NCBI RefSeq assembly: GCF_023101345.1 | Contig: NZ_CP095848.1 | Coordinates: 1,301,501-1,365,500, forward strand | DNA from: Hymenobacter sublimis | Lineage (GTDB): Bacteria; Bacteroidota; Bacteroidia; Cytophagales; Hymenobacteraceae | Length of the DNA: 64,000 bases | Direction of reading: 5' to 3' | Shown here: piece after piece, positions 61,014 to 64,000 of the stretch | How the letters are laid out: each line of letters starts with the position of its first letter | Numbering within the stretch: position 1 is the stretch's first letter | Program-made: the position numbers and the translations under genes | Notes under the pieces: generated by a model | What the model was told of the DNA's origin: nothing | Seen by the model: the letters and a program-made list of their open reading frames with translations, nothing else | The model's database searches: none

Positions 61014-62192
61014 TCACTTCCCTGCAAACGCGCGGGCGTCGGCTTCCGAGATGGTGTCGTCGCTCATGATGACGAGGCGCTCTACCACGTTGCGCAGCTC
61101 CCGGATGTTGCCCCGCCAATCTAGGCTTTGCAGGTAGGCCAGAGCCGAATCCTCAATACGCTTGGGCTTGGTGCCGTAGTCGGCGGCAATGTCTTTCAGG
61201 AACTTCTCGATGAGGGCAGGAATGTCGTCGCGCCGGTCGTTGAGGGCGGGCACCTGAATCAGGATGACGGAGAGGCGGTGGTAGAGGTCTTCGCGGAAGT
61301 TGCGGTCGGCAATTTCTTGGAGCAGGTCCTTGTTGGTAGCGGCCAGCACGCGCACGTTCACGCTGATTTCCTTTTCGCCCCCCACGCGGGTAATCTTGCT
61401 TTCCTGCAGGGCCCGGAGCACCTTGGCCTGGGCCGACAGGCTCATGTCGCCGATTTCGTCCAAGAACAGGGTGCCCCCGTCAGCCTGCTCAAACTTGCCG
61501 ATGCGCTGCTTGACGGCCGAAGTAAACGAGCCCTTTTCGTGGCCAAACAGCTCTGATTCAATTAGCTCCGAGGGAATAGCGGCGCAGTTTACCTCAATCA
61601 GCGGGCCACTACTGCGGTTACTGAGCTCGTGCAGCTGGCGGGCCACCATTTCCTTGCCAGCGCCGTTCGGGCCGGTAATGAGCACACGCGCATCGGTAGG
61701 GGCTACCTTCTCAATGGCTTTGCGCACGGCCGTAAGCGCGGCCGAGTCGCCAATCATTTCGGAATTCTTGGCTAGCTTTTTCTTGAGCGTTTTGTTCTCA
61801 GTAGCCAGCTTGGTGGTTTCGGCCGTGAGCTTGGTGCGGTCCAGGGCGTTGCGAACGGTCACGAGCAGGCGGTTCAGGTCTGGCGGCTTCTGCAGGAAGT
61901 CGAAGGCGCCTTTCTTGGTAGCATCCACGGCCATTTCTACGTTGCCGTGAGCCGACACCATGATAAAGGCCGCGTTGGGGGCCACAATGCGGGCCCGCTC
62001 CAGCACCTCAATGCCATCCATCTTGGGCATTTTGATGTCGCAGAGTACCACGTCGTACTTGTCGCGGATGAGCATATCCAGGCCCGTGGGGCCATCTTCG
62101 GCCTGGTCTACCTGGTAGCTTTCGTACTCGAGAATCTCCTTCAGCGTGTGCCGAATGGCTTTTTCGTCGTCAATAATTAAGATGCGGGGCAT
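61014..62192 (-). CDS. NtrC-like response regulator, truncated and altered
   Basis: 392 residues. Receiver domain 1-115 with phospho-acceptor Asp52 (VVLCDIKMPKMDG) and an AAA+ domain ~145-385. Walker A is GPNGAGKE (about 174-181, usual form GExGTGKE), Walker B TLFLDE (241-246). The sigma-54 contact loop reads GSFTSA (221-226) instead of GAFTGA, and no Fis-type helix-turn-helix follows; the protein stops soon after the NVVERLVIMSDD segment. The receiver is joined by a coiled linker. It may therefore not activate sigma-54 promoters. No histidine kinase is adjacent. Confidence 0.88.
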   Translation of the reverse strand: MPRILIIDDEKAIRHTLKEILEYESYQVDQAEDGPTGLDMLIRDKYDVVLCDIKMPKMDGIEVLERARIVAPNAAFIMVSAHGNVEMAVDATKKGAFDFLQKPPDLNRLLVTVRNALDRTKLTAETTKLATENKTLKKKLAKNSEMIGDSAALTAVRKAIEKVAPTDARVLITGPNGAGKEMVARQLHELSNRSSGPLIEVNCAAIPSELIESELFGHEKGSFTSAVKQRIGKFEQADGGTLFLDEIGDMSLSAQAKVLRALQESKITRVGGEKEISVNVRVLAATNKDLLQEIADRNFREDLYHRLSVILIQVPALNDRRDDIPALIEKFLKDIAADYGTKPKRIEDSALAYLQSLDWRGNIRELRNVVERLVIMSDDTISEADARAFAGK

Positions 62193-62422
62193 GGGCTAGG
62201 AAAGGGCAAATGGCAGAAACCAAAGTAACGAAAAGCCGGTGGCAATGAAGCTAGCTAGGTTATAAACCTTGGTTCGGGGAGTGATAGGGGTAGTAAATTA
62301 GGTGCTAGGAACGTACTTAGGCGTCATACTTGGCTGCGCTCTGCATGACGTTCTTTAAATTTTCTGCTCTTTAAAAAGATGATCAGGCTGCTTGCCGGGG
62401 CGAGTTAGACGGGCTTTTCTAC
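62193..62422. promoter_or_regulatory. Gap upstream of the response regulator
   Basis: 230 bases. TACTTTG (minus, 62221-62227) could be a -7 variant for the response regulator. A short inverted pair CGTCAT/ATGACG (62322-62350) with a GCGCTCTGCATGACG segment is a remnant of the palindromic repeat seen at 49.6 kb. The GH2 gene ends at 62423. Confidence 0.4.
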
Positions 62423-64000
62423 CTACGGTTTAACGCTGCGCACGGACAAGGTAGCCGCCGGCAGGCCTTGAGCAGTGGCCGTGAGCTGCACTGTGCCGGG
62501 TGTGCGACCGGCCCGCAGTAGGGTGGTGGCAATGCCGGCTTCGGCGGCCACCGGGTTGTCGCCGAGCAACTCAGCGTCGCCGCTGGTTACGGCGAAACGG
62601 ATGGGGGTAGCGGCCTCGGGCACGGGTGTACCTTGGGCATCAACCACGGTGGCGTACACGAATACGGCATCCTGGCGGCCGGTAGTCAGGTCACGGCCGC
62701 TCTTATCAATGCGGAGCAGCAGGTGATGAGCCGGGCCGGGCGTACGCCGCAGGTGCTCGGCGGCCACCTTGCCATTCACGTACGCCACGGCGCGCAAGGT
62801 GCCTCCCGAGAACGGCGGCACGGTGAACGTGAACGAGGGGTGCTGGAGGTGAGAGGAATACTGGTCTTGGTCGGGGCGCTGACGGGCCAGGGTTTTGCCA
62901 TCAAGCTGCAGCTCTACCTCGGCGCAGTTGCTGTACACCCGCACTTGCCGCGGCGCGGTGCTGGCCTGGGCGTAACTGGCCAGGTACACCATCGGCTTGC
63001 CAAACCCTAGAGCATCAGGGGCGGGACCGTACTGGCTCTGGTAGAAGTAGAAGGCGAATTTCGGCAGGCGGTAGATGTCCATGATGCCCGACGACTCAAT
63101 ATCCGGGGCGTAGCCGCGCTTGTAGTCAAACTGCAGCCAGTTGGCGTCGCCGATGGCGGGTCCCACAAAGTTGTCGTTGTGGGCTTCCTGGAAATTGAGG
63201 GCTTGCTGCACCAGGGCCCGCTCGCCCTGCCCGCGCAGTTGGCGCGAAGTCCGCTCCGACTCCTTTAGGCCCGCGTAGGCCGTCTGGTTGAAGCCCGCAT
63301 TCTGGGCGTAGTACTCCCAGTCGCCGTACTCACAAAGCAGGATGGGCTTGGGCTTGTTGTATTTGTGCCAGTAGTCGGGGGCCTTGGCGTGCTGGCGGGC
63401 CGGAATGAACACGTCGTAGGCGTAATCCAGCCAGCCGCAGGTGTACACATCGGTCGGGAAAGGCAGCTCCTCGTGCACCGCCTGGTGGGCCTGATCCATG
63501 AACGACTTGCTCATGTCGGTTTCGTTGAGGGCTGCTTCCCAGAGCACAATGCTGGGGTGGTTCCGGTCGCGGCGCACCATGTCGCGCACGTGCTGCAGGC
63601 TGTTGCGCTGAAAGGCTTCGCCCCCAAAAAACTGCCAGCCGGGAATAGAATTCATCACCAGAATACCCAGCTCGTCGCAGGCCCGCAGGAAAGCTGGGGA
63701 GGGCGGGTAGTGGGAGCAGCGCACGAAGTTGAAGCCCGCTTCCTTGATTTTCCAGGCGTCGCGGTACTGCATTTCATCCGACAGCGCGTAGCCCAAATAG
63801 GGATACTCCTGGTGGCGGTTGGTGCCGCGCAACCGAGTTTTCTGCCCATTGAGGTAGAAGCCCTCGGGCGCAAAGCGAATAGTCCGTACGCCCGTTGCTA
63901 CCTCCTGCTGATCGACACTGCGGCCCTTATCGTCCAGGACTTCCACCCGCAGCCGATACAGGGTAGGCTGCTCCGGCGACCACAGCTGGGGCGACTTCAG
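62423..64000 (-). CDS. Glycoside hydrolase family 2 protein, 5' end outside window
   Basis: 526 residues are visible; the frame is open at the right edge (minus strand), so the N-terminal part is missing. The visible part starts in the jelly-roll-to-Ig junction ([13 protein letters not shown]), continues into the catalytic barrel and ends in Ig-like domains. The general acid/base Glu is in [11 protein letters not shown], and the nucleophile Glu is in [11 protein letters not shown]. The C-terminal portion has a DUF4982-like and Big_1-like region ([20 protein letters not shown]). It is a beta-galactosidase, glucuronidase or similar enzyme of plant or algal polysaccharide breakdown. No PUL susC/D pair is visible. 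Confidence 0.85.
   Translation of the reverse strand: MKSPQLWSPEQPTLYRLRVEVLDDKGRSVDQQEVATGVRTIRFAPEGFYLNGQKTRLRGTNRHQEYPYLGYALSDEMQYRDAWKIKEAGFNFVRCSHYPPSPAFLRACDELGILVMNSIPGWQFFGGEAFQRNSLQHVRDMVRRDRNHPSIVLWEAALNETDMSKSFMDQAHQAVHEELPFPTDVYTCGWLDYAYDVFIPARQHAKAPDYWHKYNKPKPILLCEYGDWEYYAQNAGFNQTAYAGLKESERTSRQLRGQGERALVQQALNFQEAHNDNFVGPAIGDANWLQFDYKRGYAPDIESSGIMDIYRLPKFAFYFYQSQYGPAPDALGFGKPMVYLASYAQASTAPRQVRVYSNCAEVELQLDGKTLARQRPDQDQYSSHLQHPSFTFTVPPFSGGTLRAVAYVNGKVAAEHLRRTPGPAHHLLLRIDKSGRDLTTGRQDAVFVYATVVDAQGTPVPEAATPIRFAVTSGDAELLGDNPVAAEAGIATTLLRAGRTPGTVQLTATAQGLPAATLSVRSVKP

Overview
The window is chromosomal DNA from a GC-rich member of the Bacteroidota, most likely Hymenobacter or a close relative in the Cytophagales. 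This rests on several signs. Two secreted proteins carry Por-type (type IX secretion) C-terminal sorting domains. Several genes have the Bacteroidota -7 promoter element TAnnTTTG. The 2-oxoacid dehydrogenase E1 is a fused alpha/beta chain. Many small lipoproteins and membrane-anchored beta-barrel proteins are of Bacteroidota type. The genus is inferred, not proven. There is no rRNA, CRISPR array, phage gene or transposase. One tRNA (Ser-GGA) is present. The genes cut by the window ends are an unknown gene on the left and a glycoside hydrolase family 2 gene on the right.

Layout. 0-5.7 kb: unknown gene, 2H phosphoesterase, methyltransferase, T9SS-secreted protein, imidazolonepropionase. 5.7-8.9 kb: an ECF sigma factor, a membrane-anchored anti-sigma-like/beta-barrel protein and a lipoprotein in one operon. 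9-13.4 kb: PhzF-like isomerase, then arsenosugar-type arsenite methyltransferase, DUF547 protein and aquaporin, then a KTSC protein. 13.5-20.8 kb: unknown protein, RuvC, a flippase-like membrane protein with its glycosyltransferase, cytochrome c, a small winged-helix-like protein with a DppC-type permease, and a SpoIIE-type phosphatase. 20.9-28.2 kb: an exopolysaccharide cluster (O-antigen ligase, Wzz-like chain-length protein, Wzx-like flippase, GT4, NodB deacetylase, GT2). 28.5-34.5 kb: GH3 beta-glucosidase, TatD, asparaginase, tRNA-Ser, a reductase-domain protein and an unknown protein.

34.8-43.5 kb is dominated by a molybdenum hydroxylase system: a Tat-exported PaoA-like 2Fe-2S subunit, a PaoB-like FAD/4Fe-4S subunit and a PaoC-like molybdopterin subunit. 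An XdhC/PaoD-like maturation factor and a MocA-like cytidylyltransferase lie further downstream, and a subtilisin-like lipoprotein protease sits between them. The maturation genes would supply and insert the dinucleotide cofactor for the oxidoreductase. 43.8-64 kb is housekeeping and accessory mixed: UMF1-type transporter, DinB protein, delta-60 repeat T9SS protein, amidohydrolase, AMP nucleosidase, orphan HsdR_N-like protein, LTA-synthase-like sulfatase, SMI1/KNR4 protein, alanine dehydrogenase, DUF1573 protein, fused E1, lipoprotein, LuxE-like acyl transferase, an NtrC-like response regulator lacking key parts, and GH2.

The most striking non-coding signal is a family of long, nested intergenic palindromes. 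Three copies (20.8, 30.9 and 60.9 kb) share a core hairpin built on ACAAGCCCTT and a conserved GGCTGGTCA or AGCTGGTCA box; one copy has perfect 37-bp outer arms. Other palindromes of different sequence but similar architecture sit at 17.7, 47.5, 49.5, 51.3, 54.0 and 55.5 kb. Several genes also appear to have a -7 element only four to six bases before the start codon, which suggests leaderless transcripts.
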